From: Fluviicola sp965650135
GTDB lineage: Bacteria > Bacteroidota > Bacteroidia > Flavobacteriales_D > Crocinitomicaceae
Length of the DNA: 64,000 nt
Assembly: GCA_965650135.1 (NCBI GenBank)
Contig: CBFGNC010000001.1
Span: 310,001-374,000 of the forward strand
Reading direction: 5' to 3'
Made by a program: the position numbers and the translations under genes. Below are positions 26,411 to 35,765 of the stretch, in pieces; the stretch's first letter is position 1; each line of letters begins with the position of its first letter. Under the pieces are notes generated by a model. That model was not told the DNA's origin. It saw nothing but the letters and a program-made list of their open reading frames with translations, and searched no databases.

Positions 26411-28120
26411 ATGAAGAAATGGGCTTTGTTCATACTCTTTGCGCCTTTTTGCCAGCTTATCAGTTCGGCACAATCCCCCTTTGGAAACTACTTCCAGGAC
26501 TCGCTTAAACCGGGGCATCGCATTTCAGGAAAGCTGGATTCGGTAGATGTAAACCTCTCATATTATCAACATACGCTTCCCGGAGATTTCAACCCTTTCA
26601 CATTCAACTTCTCTTACTCGGATCTGAATACTTCCTGGCTTAAACCCCAAGCCAGAAGATTTTCCGCCATTCCGCACATTGCTTTTGAGTATTCCATGGG
26701 ATCCAGATTAGATCAACTTGGAAAAATCACTTACACGCAGGCAATCGATTCGAATACCTTTATCCAATTTGATTATATCAGAAGGAGTAACGGCGGGAAT
26801 CTAAGGAATTCCGGTTTTGAGCGAAATACGGTTCAGCTCGGATTAATGCATCGCTCCAAATACTACGGAACAATCCTGGATGTTTCTTTCTATGGAAATA
26901 GCAATCAATTCGGGAATGGCCTGATTGGCGATTCGGTAAGGACAGACATTCCAATCCTATTGCAGGAAGTTGAAAAAGAGAATGCAGGAAATAAAACCAA
27001 GGAACTTCACATCGATTGGAAAAATTACATCTCTTTTACCAAGGACTCACTCCAAAAGATCGGAGTGATCCTCCAGCCAAGACTGGATATTAAGAATCAA
27101 CGTTATTTTGAAAGAGACACAGTCGAAAAGATTTATGGGTTCTCTAATTTCGATACAATAAATACCTACGATTACTGGGAGTTGTCCTCATTGAAATTAA
27201 ACGGTGGAGTGTTTTACAAGAACCAGGGTTTCAACATTGAGGCTGGACTGGGCACACGTTATTGGGATTATGACAATATGGTAATCCATCAAGATACAAC
27301 AGAAGTATCCGGATTTGCCGCCTTGGACCTGAATGTGAAAGGATACACCCTGAATGCTTTGGCAAATTATACTTTTGTCGGTGCCAATGGCGAAACAAAA
27401 ATTTTGGCAGATCTTAAAAAGTCTTTCCGGACCAATATGTTTTCGGTGAATGCCGGGTTTATCAGGCAATATCCTGAAAACTACCAACGTTCATATTATG
27501 GAAATACCCTGGTTTACAATTGGGGAAATAAAATCTTAGGTACACGTACCACTTTGAAATTGAATTGGAATAACAAAAATCGTTTTGTTCCTTTCTTCTT
27601 ACAAGCATTCATGGAGAATAATTCAAAAATGCCTGTATTTATTCAAGACAAATGGAGACAGGATACCTTGACATCTTTGAATATACTAGGAGTTCAGGCA
27701 GGTTTTGAATACAGCTTTAAAAAACTGTTGATCCAAGGAAGAGCAAGCTATCGCGAGAGCACCGGGAATTTGCTTCCCAATTGGTTGATTTCAGGAAGGA
27801 TTGCTTACAATGGCGGACTATTTAAGGCTAAAAAACTAAAAACAGTAACAGGTATAGAAGTTGGCTACATCAGCCATTATCAATTGATTGATTTTGTTCC
27901 CCAAATCAATACTTATTCGCTGTTGAATACAGGGCAACAATTCCGTGATATGATGAAACTGCACTTCTTCAGTCAGTTTGATCTTGGATATTTCAGATGG
28001 TTTGTCCGTGTAGAAAATATCGAGCAAACTTTTGTAAAACCAGGAAATTTCGAAGGATTGGGTTATCCTGTTACGCGTCTCCAATTCCGGTTTGGCGTTT
28101 CCTGGGATTTTTTCAATTAA
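26411..28120 (+). CDS. putative outer-membrane porin
   Basis: 569 residues with a signal peptide (FAPFCQLISSAQ). It matches the Bacteroidota 'putative porin' type: an early NLSYYQHTLPGDFNPFTFNFS stretch, many alternating beta-strands rich in Tyr/Asn/Phe, and a C-terminal RLQFRFGVSWDFFN ending in an aromatic-Asn pair typical of beta-barrels. The substrate is unknown. It starts 10 nt after the rpsT terminator, so it must have its own promoter or depend on read-through. Confidence 0.72.
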   Translation: MKKWALFILFAPFCQLISSAQSPFGNYFQDSLKPGHRISGKLDSVDVNLSYYQHTLPGDFNPFTFNFSYSDLNTSWLKPQARRFSAIPHIAFEYSMGSRLDQLGKITYTQAIDSNTFIQFDYIRRSNGGNLRNSGFERNTVQLGLMHRSKYYGTILDVSFYGNSNQFGNGLIGDSVRTDIPILLQEVEKENAGNKTKELHIDWKNYISFTKDSLQKIGVILQPRLDIKNQRYFERDTVEKIYGFSNFDTINTYDYWELSSLKLNGGVFYKNQGFNIEAGLGTRYWDYDNMVIHQDTTEVSGFAALDLNVKGYTLNALANYTFVGANGETKILADLKKSFRTNMFSVNAGFIRQYPENYQRSYYGNTLVYNWGNKILGTRTTLKLNWNNKNRFVPFFLQAFMENNSKMPVFIQDKWRQDTLTSLNILGVQAGFEYSFKKLLIQGRASYRESTGNLLPNWLISGRIAYNGGLFKAKKLKTVTGIEVGYISHYQLIDFVPQINTYSLLNTGQQFRDMMKLHFFSQFDLGYFRWFVRVENIEQTFVKPGNFEGLGYPVTRLQFRFGVSWDFFN

Positions 28121-28149
28121 ATCAGAGGTCCGGTTAAGTTCAAAAGAGA

Positions 28150-28187
28150 TTCAAAAGTTCAACATTTAAACTCTTTAAACTTTTGAA
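28150..28187. repeat. AT-rich palindrome between the porin gene and fabG
   Basis: Perfect 10-bp arms TTCAAAAGTT (28150-28159) and AACTTTTGAA (28178-28187). Further GTTCAAAAG and TTGAACATTTGAAC words flank it. The vocabulary is shared with the palindrome at 18127-18148. Confidence 0.55.
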
Positions 28188-28230
28188 CATTTGAACCTTT
28201 CGTTGGGGATAAGTTCATCTTTCATTTCGT

Positions 28231-28259
28231 TTGTATCCAAGAAACCTTTCCTATATTTG
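28231..28259 (+). promoter_or_regulatory. promoter of fabG
   Basis: TTG at 28231-28233, an 18-nt gap, TATATTTG at 28252-28259, 18 nt before the ATG at 28278. It lies inside the upstream extension of the frame and so fixes the start downstream. Confidence 0.68.
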
Positions 28260-28277
28260 AAGACCAAAAAAAAATAC

Positions 28278-29024
28278 ATGGGATTATTAGATAATAAAGT
28301 GGTATTAATTACTGGGGCATCCAGGGGGATCGGTAAATCAATTGCAGAGGAATGTGTGAAGCAAGGAGCAAAAGTTGCTTTCACCTATTTATCTTCAGAA
28401 GAAAAAGCACGTGCATTGGAAGCGGAATTAACTGCAAATGGAGGTGTGGCTATCGGATTCAAATCGGATGCTGCAAATTTCGACCAGGCACAGAAATTAG
28501 TTGACGATGTGGTGGAGAAATTCGGGACGATTGACGTTCTTGTAAATAATGCCGGAATTACACGTGACACACTTTTAATGCGCATGACAGAGGAACAGTG
28601 GGACGAGGTAATCAATACAAATTTGAAATCTGCATTCAATTTAACGAAAGCTGTTCAACGCCCGATGTTAAAAGCCCGTTCAGGATCAATCATCAATATG
28701 TCATCTGTTGTCGGAGTTAGCGGAAATGCAGGTCAGGCAAATTATGCAGCTTCCAAAGCCGGTTTGATCGGATTTACGAAATCCGTAGGTCAGGAATTGG
28801 GTTCCAGAAATATCCGTTGCAATGCAATTGCTCCGGGATTCATCGAAACGGAAATGACCGGTGCATTGGATCAGAAAGTAGTGGAGGAGTGGAGAAATTC
28901 AATTCCGTTAAAAAGAGGTGGCCAACCGATTGATGTTGCAAATGCAGTAGTTTTCCTGGCTTCAGATATGTCTGCATATATTACAGGACAAACAATTCAC
29001 GTTTGTGGAGGAATGTTGATGTAA
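28278..29024 (+). CDS. fabG: 3-oxoacyl-[ACP] reductase
   Basis: NADPH-dependent short-chain dehydrogenase that reduces 3-oxoacyl-ACP in fatty-acid elongation. 248 residues. The Rossmann motif is TGASRGIG (12-19), NNAG is at 90-93, the catalytic Ser is in NMSSV (about 142), and Tyr156/Lys160 form YAASK. The C-terminal ITGQTIHVCGGMLM matches FabG rather than generic SDRs. It stands alone, with a consensus promoter upstream and a strong terminator after it. Confidence 0.9.
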   Translation: MGLLDNKVVLITGASRGIGKSIAEECVKQGAKVAFTYLSSEEKARALEAELTANGGVAIGFKSDAANFDQAQKLVDDVVEKFGTIDVLVNNAGITRDTLLMRMTEEQWDEVINTNLKSAFNLTKAVQRPMLKARSGSIINMSSVVGVSGNAGQANYAASKAGLIGFTKSVGQELGSRNIRCNAIAPGFIETEMTGALDQKVVEEWRNSIPLKRGGQPIDVANAVVFLASDMSAYITGQTIHVCGGMLM

Positions 29025-29040
29025 TTCAAATTATATAGAT

Positions 29041-29076
29041 AAAAAAATCCCGATTCTTTGGAATCGGGATTTTTTT
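29041..29076. terminator. bidirectional terminator between fabG and the T9SS cargo gene
   Basis: Perfect 16-bp arms at 29041-29056 (A-run plus TCCCGATTC) and 29061-29076, with a 4-nt loop TTTG. A-run on one side and T-run on the other let it serve both convergent genes. Confidence 0.9.
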
Positions 29077-29081
29077 ATGCT

Positions 29082-31148
29082 TTAGTATTTGATAAATTTC
29101 AGATAGTTATTCCCTTTCTCTGAAGTAACCTGCACCAGGTAGACACCATCCGGGAGTTGAGAAATATTCATTTCAATCGTTTTAGCCGAATTATTTCCAA
29201 TTCTGTTAACCGGCACAATATCTCCGTTTAAGGATAATACCTGAATAGAATAATTTTCAAGCGGTTCTTCAGAAACTAGTTTCACAGATTCGTACGCCGG
29301 GTTCGGGTAGATACTCCAATCCGTGCCTTTTACGGACTCACTTAAATGGAGAGAGAAAATACTCGTACAAGATGATGTGTCGGAACATCCATTTTGCGTA
29401 ATGATTACTGCATAGTTGCCATTTACAGAGGGAGAGAAGCTTTGATTTGTTGCTCCGGGTATCGGCGAATTTCCTAAATCACAATTAATCCATTGGTATG
29501 CAGCTCCACTTACTTCTGCGGAAAGTGTCAAATTGTTTTCTGTGACAGAAGTATTTGGATTAATAGTTAAATCCAAAATCACTATTGAGTCACAGCCTTC
29601 ATCATTTGACAATGTGTGTGAATATATTCCGGAATTACTATAAACAGTATTGTTTGCTGCCCAGGTATAACTGTTACATTCACTTGCATTTTCAATAGAA
29701 CCATTGCTACAGTCATTCATTTTAAGTACGTATTGGAGTGCTGTTGAAGCAGGCGGTGTTACATTAAAAACTCCGGTACCCGGCTGAAAATCAATGCTCT
29801 GATCAAAAATACCGAAGGTGTAAAAAGAATGATCCAATCCGAAACAAAGCGGGTTATTTCCTATATAATACCCGGAACGCCCTAGTTCAAAAACATAAGA
29901 CAGTTCACCGGAAGGATTCAATTTTCGAATATAATACGACATGTCACCATTACTATTTAGGGTAACTGTGTCTACGCCCGGATCAAAATCCATTGTTCCT
30001 CTAAATGTTCCTGAAGTATAGATATTTCCATAATTATCCACGAGGAAATCGTCAATACTGCGTGTTGTACCGGGAACAGTAAGATCGAGAGGGGCATCGG
30101 TAATAACCCACAAGAACTCACAATTATTCGTGTATTTTGCAGTAAACTGCTTTCCTCCGTCTGTTAGAATGTATTGATTGGAAGACGGATCAAAATCCAT
30201 CGTGTCGGAACCAAAATAACCTAAAACAGAAAGGTTCCCCAAATAATCTACTTCAATCTCAAGGGCACGATCACCGCTTGCACCTCCAATTACTTTTGCC
30301 CAAATCAATTCTCCATGAGGATTAAACTTACTCAATATAGCATCTTCATTTCCGTTCGTTGGATAAAGGAGTGTATCGATTCCCGGGTCAACATCCGTGG
30401 AGCCAATAAAGGAACCTGCAAAATAAATGTTTCCCTGAGCATCGCGATCGTGGTCATGAAAATAATCCGTAAACTGTCCTCCCCAGGATTTCAACCATTG
30501 ATAATTCAGTCCGCTATCAAGATCAATGAGGAAATGATCTTTTCCCCAGGCGGTTTTAGTTTCTCCGGAAATAAAAGTAGCTGCATTTCCATAATTCCCT
30601 CCAATGGTAGTTTCACCATTTGCCATTACATGCAAGCTGAAATTATAGATTAAAGAACCTTCCATCAGTTTTTTTCCAGCCAGAAAATTACCAGAAGGAT
30701 CCAGCTTTATTAGAAAAATTGCATCTGAACTAGTGGTGGTAAGATTAAACACGTTGGTTCCGGGATCGAAATCTTCAGTGCCTCCAAATTTCCCCATCAT
30801 GTAAATGTTAGCGGAAGAATCTGGCATCAATTCGTAAAAACCCCCGTCAATTGATTCAAAGCTCCATTGCTTTACCCACAAGAAATGACCGTTACTGTCA
30901 AATTTACATAGAAAGTTATCCGCATTACTGGAACCACCCATACTCGTAAGAATAACACTTCCCGGACCCGGATCAAAATCGTTTGAACCGTAAAATGATC
31001 CTGTCATGTAGATATCCCCGTTCATATCTGAAGCCAGTAGTTCGCCACTAACATTTTCACTGGAATTTAGCCACTCCAAAGTGGGAAGTTGGCTGTAACT
31101 AAAAATGGATAATTGCAGAAGTGCAATCGTCAAAAGTGACTTAAGCAT
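29082..31148 (-). CDS. secreted repeat protein with T9SS sorting domain
   Basis: 688 residues with a signal peptide (LLQLSIFSYSQ). The body carries at least six repeats built around a DFDPG-like core (NDFDPGPG, EDFDPGTN, TDVDPGID, MDFDPSSN, MDFDPGVD, IDFQPGTG), each preceded by GNIY(M/T)(T/S)G-type strands, as in SBBP/beta-propeller-like proteins. An Ig-like region follows. The C-terminus is a type A T9SS domain (WSIYPNPAYESVKLV, PDGVYLVQVTSEKGN, KFIKY). It is probably secreted through the type IX system and attached to the surface or released. Ligand unknown. Confidence 0.85.
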   Translation of the reverse strand: MLKSLLTIALLQLSIFSYSQLPTLEWLNSSENVSGELLASDMNGDIYMTGSFYGSNDFDPGPGSVILTSMGGSSNADNFLCKFDSNGHFLWVKQWSFESIDGGFYELMPDSSANIYMMGKFGGTEDFDPGTNVFNLTTTSSDAIFLIKLDPSGNFLAGKKLMEGSLIYNFSLHVMANGETTIGGNYGNAATFISGETKTAWGKDHFLIDLDSGLNYQWLKSWGGQFTDYFHDHDRDAQGNIYFAGSFIGSTDVDPGIDTLLYPTNGNEDAILSKFNPHGELIWAKVIGGASGDRALEIEVDYLGNLSVLGYFGSDTMDFDPSSNQYILTDGGKQFTAKYTNNCEFLWVITDAPLDLTVPGTTRSIDDFLVDNYGNIYTSGTFRGTMDFDPGVDTVTLNSNGDMSYYIRKLNPSGELSYVFELGRSGYYIGNNPLCFGLDHSFYTFGIFDQSIDFQPGTGVFNVTPPASTALQYVLKMNDCSNGSIENASECNSYTWAANNTVYSNSGIYSHTLSNDEGCDSIVILDLTINPNTSVTENNLTLSAEVSGAAYQWINCDLGNSPIPGATNQSFSPSVNGNYAVIITQNGCSDTSSCTSIFSLHLSESVKGTDWSIYPNPAYESVKLVSEEPLENYSIQVLSLNGDIVPVNRIGNNSAKTIEMNISQLPDGVYLVQVTSEKGNNYLKFIKY

Positions 31149-31185
31149 TGTTTTAGGTTTAAGATTAATTATTCAAAACGATTAT

Positions 31186-34100
31186 TTAAGCGTTATTCGA
31201 TTTAACCCGGGAGAAAATCCCCAAAAACTTTCGAAGAATATCGTAATAAAGGGCAACAATCATCAGGACAGTCATTCCCCACAAGACCAGCACATTTGCA
31301 AGGAAAGTACTCATTGGGATACCGAACCAATACTTCTTGCAGGTATAAAAAGGTGCATCCAATAAGCGCGTATTCTTTTGATCCATATAAAGCGGATCGT
31401 CCTTTTGAATCAATTCATCATCTGTAATAATGATCTTCTGAACTTCCGAGCGATTGGTCACCAAATCCTGTAAACTTTCATTAACATATGCTTCCTGGGA
31501 TGCTTCGTAGTTTTTCTCTCCCATTGCCAATACCAATTTATCCAGATCTTCGGTAGCAGAATTGTAAGTTACATTGTATTGTTTTTTCATCATTTCCAAG
31601 AAAGCACCGATATTGAATTGTACTTCCTGAACGGATGATTTTCCTTTTTGCAATTTATTCAATCCTGCAATACAGTCTTTGCATTCCAAATTGGACCAAT
31701 TGGAGATTTCTTTTTCAACTTCATTCGTCAAAATGCGTTTCGCCTTTTCAAAATCGGCCAAAGATGATTTTTTATCTGCCAGGATAGTCAATTGGTTTTT
31801 CATTTCCGGAATCCAGTAGTCCCGTTTCCAGCTTGCATTACTCTGGCTTTGATGCAAAGCAAACTGCCTGCTCTCATGTTCGTTATCTGTTGCCTGAACC
31901 ACTGCAAGTGCTTCGTAAGCCCAGCGGGAAGCCATTGCATTTCCAACCCAAGGAACTTCATTGTTCGATGAGAAAATAGGGTGGAGCTTATCGAATTTCA
32001 CAATCACCCCGGAAAAGATCAACTGAGGGATAATCAGCAAAGGAACAATGATGTAAATAACTTTTGCGGAGTTGAATGCGCTGGAAATATTCAGCCCGAG
32101 AACATTGGCCATGCAGGAAGTTGAGAATAAAATCACCCAGTATTCCCACCACAAGCCATGGATTTCAAGAATCAGGTTTCCAATCAACACAAAAAATGCT
32201 GTCTGAATAGCAGAAACTATAAACATGATCAGGATTTTCGACCATAGATAAGAACCCAAGGAAAGATTCAGGAAACTTTCCCGTTTCAGGATCTTCTTGT
32301 CCTTGATGATTTCTTCTGCAGCAACTGTCAATCCTAAGAAAAGTGCCACTACAACAGAAATAAAGAGGTATTGCGGGATGTTTTCATTTTCATAAAACAC
32401 GTAATCCTCATGTCCTTTTCCATCTGTATTGAAAAACTTGACGAAGAATGAAAGGATCGCTGCCAAAACAGGTGCTTCCAGCATGTTGATGAACATGTAT
32501 TGCTTGTTTGCCAATTTACTCAAAACATCGCGCAGGAAGAAAACTTTGAATTGTTTGATCTTATTTGCAATGCGGGAAGTCCCTTTGATCGGCGTCACAA
32601 TTTCCGCGATGTCATTCCCTTTCGAATTGGTCAGGTAACGTTCATTCCATTCCCTCGGGCTTACTTTACGGACCTTTGTCTGGTTTCCGTACTCATCAAC
32701 CACTTTGGATTCAATGATGTTGAAAATCTGCTCCGGGTTTACATTACCACAAATCGGACATTCGCGCTCATTTGCATTTACGTGATGAACATGTGTTTTA
32801 AAGTAAACAACCGCATCAATCGGGTTTCCATCAAAAATCGGGTAACCTCCCTGATCCAAGATCAGAAGCTTGTCAAACATCTTGAAAATCTCAGAAGAAG
32901 GTTGGTGGATCACAACAAAAATCAACTTTCCTTTTAAAGAAAGTTCTTTGAGCATATCCATGATATTTTCAGAATCGCGTGAAGAAAGCCCGGATGTCGG
33001 TTCGTCCACAAACATAACTGCCGGTTCACGGATCAATTCGAGTGCTATATTCAACCGCTTACGTTGTCCACCGGAAATTGTTTTTTCCAACGGACTTCCC
33101 ACTTTCAGGTGTTTCGCATCTCCCAAACCGATATCGGAAAGCAGGTCCAGCACTTTTTTCTTTAATTGAGATTCAGATAAGTCGTTGAAACACAATTTGG
33201 CATTGAAGTACAGGTTTTGAAACACTGTCAATTCTTCAATCAGCAAATCATCCTGTGAAACGAAACCGATAACTCCTTCCAATTTTGATTTCTCGCGATG
33301 CAAATCCACACCATTGATTGTGACTGCGCCATGAGAAGGGGCATAGTTTCCATTCAGTACATTCAGGAATGTGGATTTCCCAGCTCCCGAACCACCCATT
33401 ACACCTAGCAATTTACCGGATTGTTCAATAAAATTGATTTCGTGCAGACCGATCTTGCCACTATTGAAGTGGAATTGTAAGTGATCGACTTTGAAAGTGA
33501 TCTTTTCCTGATTTGCATCGTTCAGGAATCTCGAGATTACATCACTGTAATAAATCGGTGCGGATTTATTGGTTCGTAGGGCGGATCCCTGATTTAATAT
33601 ATGTCTTCTTTCATTGGAAACGATCTGTCCATTCAAAATCAACTCGTCATGTCCGAAATACTTAAAGAATAAGATGTTGACACTTTCCACCCGGATAACC
33701 GAGATAGATCCTTCCAAACCATCCAATTTTATCAGTTTGGCGTGAGCAAGCTCTATCGGTTTCTCGGTGATGTACATGAAGTGTTCATCGTCAAGGATCG
33801 TTTCGCTCTTGGCTTCCACGAAGGATTTTAACTGTTGGTACTCAAAATCAGCAATGTTGAATGATTCTGAAACGGTATGAACAAATTCCTGTTCCTGTTC
33901 GTGTACCTGGTCGTTTGCGTGGATAAAGTCGAAAATACGCAACAACACGATCATTTTTTGTCGCTGGGTAAGTTCTTCATTGATCTGGGAGCAGATTCTT
34001 AAAACCTTTACCGAGTTTACGGATGTTCTCTTGCGTTGACCGTCTTTTTTACTGGATCCTGAATGGTGAACCAATAAAAACTCATCAAACAATTGAATAT

Positions 34101-34263
34101 ACTTTTGTAGTAATTCATCATTTAATTCTGTCCGTAAGAATGCTTCTACAATCCGTCTGCCATTGGAACTTTCAATGGCTTCACTTGTTGGGTCTGTTAC
34201 TTCATCAACCTTCGCGATAATCGCGAATAACTGCATTAGAGCGCGGAGTATGCGTTCACTCAT
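31186..34263 (-). CDS. TerB-like/ABCG-type ABC transporter fusion
   Basis: 1025 residues combining several parts: a helical TerB-like N-terminus (about 1-150), a beta-rich FHA-like region (about 165-240), an ABC ATPase with Walker A GGSGAGKS (about 289-296), signature SGGQRKR (about 391) and Walker B MFVDEPTSG (about 417), a CPIC pair near 500, then an ABC2-type membrane domain from about 600. A large extracytoplasmic loop carries a CKDC pair before the last helix. The ATPase-before-membrane order is that of ABCG half-transporters. The substrate is unknown. It lies 27 nt after the secreted protein at 34291-34713. Confidence 0.82.
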   Translation of the reverse strand: MSERILRALMQLFAIIAKVDEVTDPTSEAIESSNGRRIVEAFLRTELNDELLQKYIQLFDEFLLVHHSGSSKKDGQRKRTSVNSVKVLRICSQINEELTQRQKMIVLLRIFDFIHANDQVHEQEQEFVHTVSESFNIADFEYQQLKSFVEAKSETILDDEHFMYITEKPIELAHAKLIKLDGLEGSISVIRVESVNILFFKYFGHDELILNGQIVSNERRHILNQGSALRTNKSAPIYYSDVISRFLNDANQEKITFKVDHLQFHFNSGKIGLHEINFIEQSGKLLGVMGGSGAGKSTFLNVLNGNYAPSHGAVTINGVDLHREKSKLEGVIGFVSQDDLLIEELTVFQNLYFNAKLCFNDLSESQLKKKVLDLLSDIGLGDAKHLKVGSPLEKTISGGQRKRLNIALELIREPAVMFVDEPTSGLSSRDSENIMDMLKELSLKGKLIFVVIHQPSSEIFKMFDKLLILDQGGYPIFDGNPIDAVVYFKTHVHHVNANERECPICGNVNPEQIFNIIESKVVDEYGNQTKVRKVSPREWNERYLTNSKGNDIAEIVTPIKGTSRIANKIKQFKVFFLRDVLSKLANKQYMFINMLEAPVLAAILSFFVKFFNTDGKGHEDYVFYENENIPQYLFISVVVALFLGLTVAAEEIIKDKKILKRESFLNLSLGSYLWSKILIMFIVSAIQTAFFVLIGNLILEIHGLWWEYWVILFSTSCMANVLGLNISSAFNSAKVIYIIVPLLIIPQLIFSGVIVKFDKLHPIFSSNNEVPWVGNAMASRWAYEALAVVQATDNEHESRQFALHQSQSNASWKRDYWIPEMKNQLTILADKKSSLADFEKAKRILTNEVEKEISNWSNLECKDCIAGLNKLQKGKSSVQEVQFNIGAFLEMMKKQYNVTYNSATEDLDKLVLAMGEKNYEASQEAYVNESLQDLVTNRSEVQKIIITDDELIQKDDPLYMDQKNTRLLDAPFYTCKKYWFGIPMSTFLANVLVLWGMTVLMIVALYYDILRKFLGIFSRVKSNNA

Positions 34264-34290
34264 GCTTTTCTGGAATTTATTTAGTATTAA

Positions 34291-34713
34291 TTATCTCTTG
34301 AATCCGATCATCATTACGGCACAGCCTGTGATTTTCTTATCCATGTCCAATTCCGTTTCAATAATAACTGGAATCGTTCTGGGAACTTTAAAATCCCAAT
34401 AGTTTGAGTTTTTGTACTTTCTATTGGAGAACAACAAATTGCCCTGAAGGTCTTTCACCGTAAAGATGACATATTCGTCATCTGTTCCTGCGGTAGCGGC
34501 AATTCGGTAGGTGGTACCACCGAAGAAAGTAGTCTTGAATTCTGCTTTTTCCCGGTCTAAAAATGCGGTATAAACCTGTCCGTCGGAAACAAAGTTCTTC
34601 TGTTTTCCTTTCAGAATTTCTTCGCAATCCTTCACCAAGGTTTCGCAATCCTGTGCTTTTACTCCAAATCCAACGAATAAAGTAAAAATGCTATATAGTG
34701 CTAACTTTTTCAT
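34291..34713 (-). CDS. secreted hypothetical protein
   Basis: 140 residues with a clean signal peptide (SIFTLFVGFGVKAQ) and two cysteines just after it (DCETLVKDCEE). The rest is a beta-rich domain ending in KITGCAVMMIGFKR, perhaps lipocalin- or C2-like. No family recognised. It lies between a lipoprotein (12 nt upstream) and the TerB/ABCG protein (27 nt downstream) on the same strand, so it is likely an exported partner of that transporter (inference). Confidence 0.6.
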   Translation of the reverse strand: MKKLALYSIFTLFVGFGVKAQDCETLVKDCEEILKGKQKNFVSDGQVYTAFLDREKAEFKTTFFGGTTYRIAATAGTDDEYVIFTVKDLQGNLLFSNRKYKNSNYWDFKVPRTIPVIIETELDMDKKITGCAVMMIGFKR

Positions 34714-34725
34714 AATGAGTAGGGT

Positions 34726-35613
34726 TTATTCGATTACTTTTCCTCGAATTGATTCGATTTTCTGATTAATAAAATTCAAGGTGTTCGAGTCAACGGATAC
34801 AACCGTCTTATGTCTGAGAGTAGTTGTTTTTGTTTGTGCATTTGTAATTGGCTCCATGAACTCGTATTCAATCGTGATCTGATCGAAATAGAATTTCAAA
34901 CCTTCCATATCGGTAATCAATTCATCCCATTCACCTTTTTTATTGTAGTCTGTAAGCAATTCAATAATGGTGTTCAGCGTTTCTGTCTGTTCGGCGATAC
35001 GATCCAAAATCTTCTGGTTTGCATGTTCTTTATTGATATTACAAGCCAAATACATGGATTCAATCCAACCACCTACAAGGATCAATGCCGAAACACTTTT
35101 TCTATTGTTCGATTTCAAGAAGTTATCAGATTTTTTAAATGCATCCGAAACAATGACCATCATGGAATCCTTGTTTGTGGAATTTCGTTCGAAACGGGAC
35201 ATGAAGTCCTTGTCAAAAGCTCCTTCCAATCCCAATTTACTGGTCAATTTTTCAATTGTCGAAAGGTATTTTAAAGCAATACTGTTTTGTTTATAGATGG
35301 AAACATATCCCAAGTCAGTTCCATAAACTCCCAGGTTAAGTGCTTTCTTATACTCCGATGTATAATCACCAACGCGATCCAGATCACTCAATAAAAGTTC
35401 ATTGTAGGGCGATTTTGACTCTTCCAGTAACATCGCCATCTGCATAGGAGACGGGATGCTGAAGATCTTATCATCAAACTTCGCATTCAGGGAGCTGTTG
35501 GGGTCAATCACCTCCTTACTTATTTCCGGCTTTTTTTCCTCCTCCGTACCACAGGAGCTAATCATAAGTACAATTCCTGTACTTATTGCGAAAGTAGTTA
35601 ATAGCTTATTCAT
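34726..35613 (-). CDS. hypothetical lipoprotein, first gene of the ABCG set
   Basis: 295 residues from the ATG at 35613; an ATG at 35622 is also in frame. The signal peptide ends in ISSC, a good lipobox. The mature part is helical and charged, with no recognised domain. It heads the group lipoprotein, secreted protein, TerB/ABCG transporter with small gaps, which suggests they act together at the envelope. Confidence 0.65.
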   Translation of the reverse strand: MNKLLTTFAISTGIVLMISSCGTEEEKKPEISKEVIDPNSSLNAKFDDKIFSIPSPMQMAMLLEESKSPYNELLLSDLDRVGDYTSEYKKALNLGVYGTDLGYVSIYKQNSIALKYLSTIEKLTSKLGLEGAFDKDFMSRFERNSTNKDSMMVIVSDAFKKSDNFLKSNNRKSVSALILVGGWIESMYLACNINKEHANQKILDRIAEQTETLNTIIELLTDYNKKGEWDELITDMEGLKFYFDQITIEYEFMEPITNAQTKTTTLRHKTVVSVDSNTLNFINQKIESIRGKVIE

Positions 35614-35743
35614 AAGTCGCATCGTTTCTTCGTTATGTATTGACGAAAATATACAAAAAAATGTTAATTGAACTTTCTTGTTGATAATTCTGACGGAGAA
35701 TTGTTTAAAACGATGATTTGAACGAATAGTTCTAGATTCTAAT

Positions 35744-35751
35744 TAAATTTG
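35744..35751 (+). promoter_or_regulatory. -7 box for hemB
   Basis: TAAATTTG, exact, 14 nt before the hemB ATG. The nearest TTG (35718-35720) is 23 nt upstream, slightly far. Confidence 0.5.
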
Positions 35752-35765
35752 TAAAAATCATTTCC

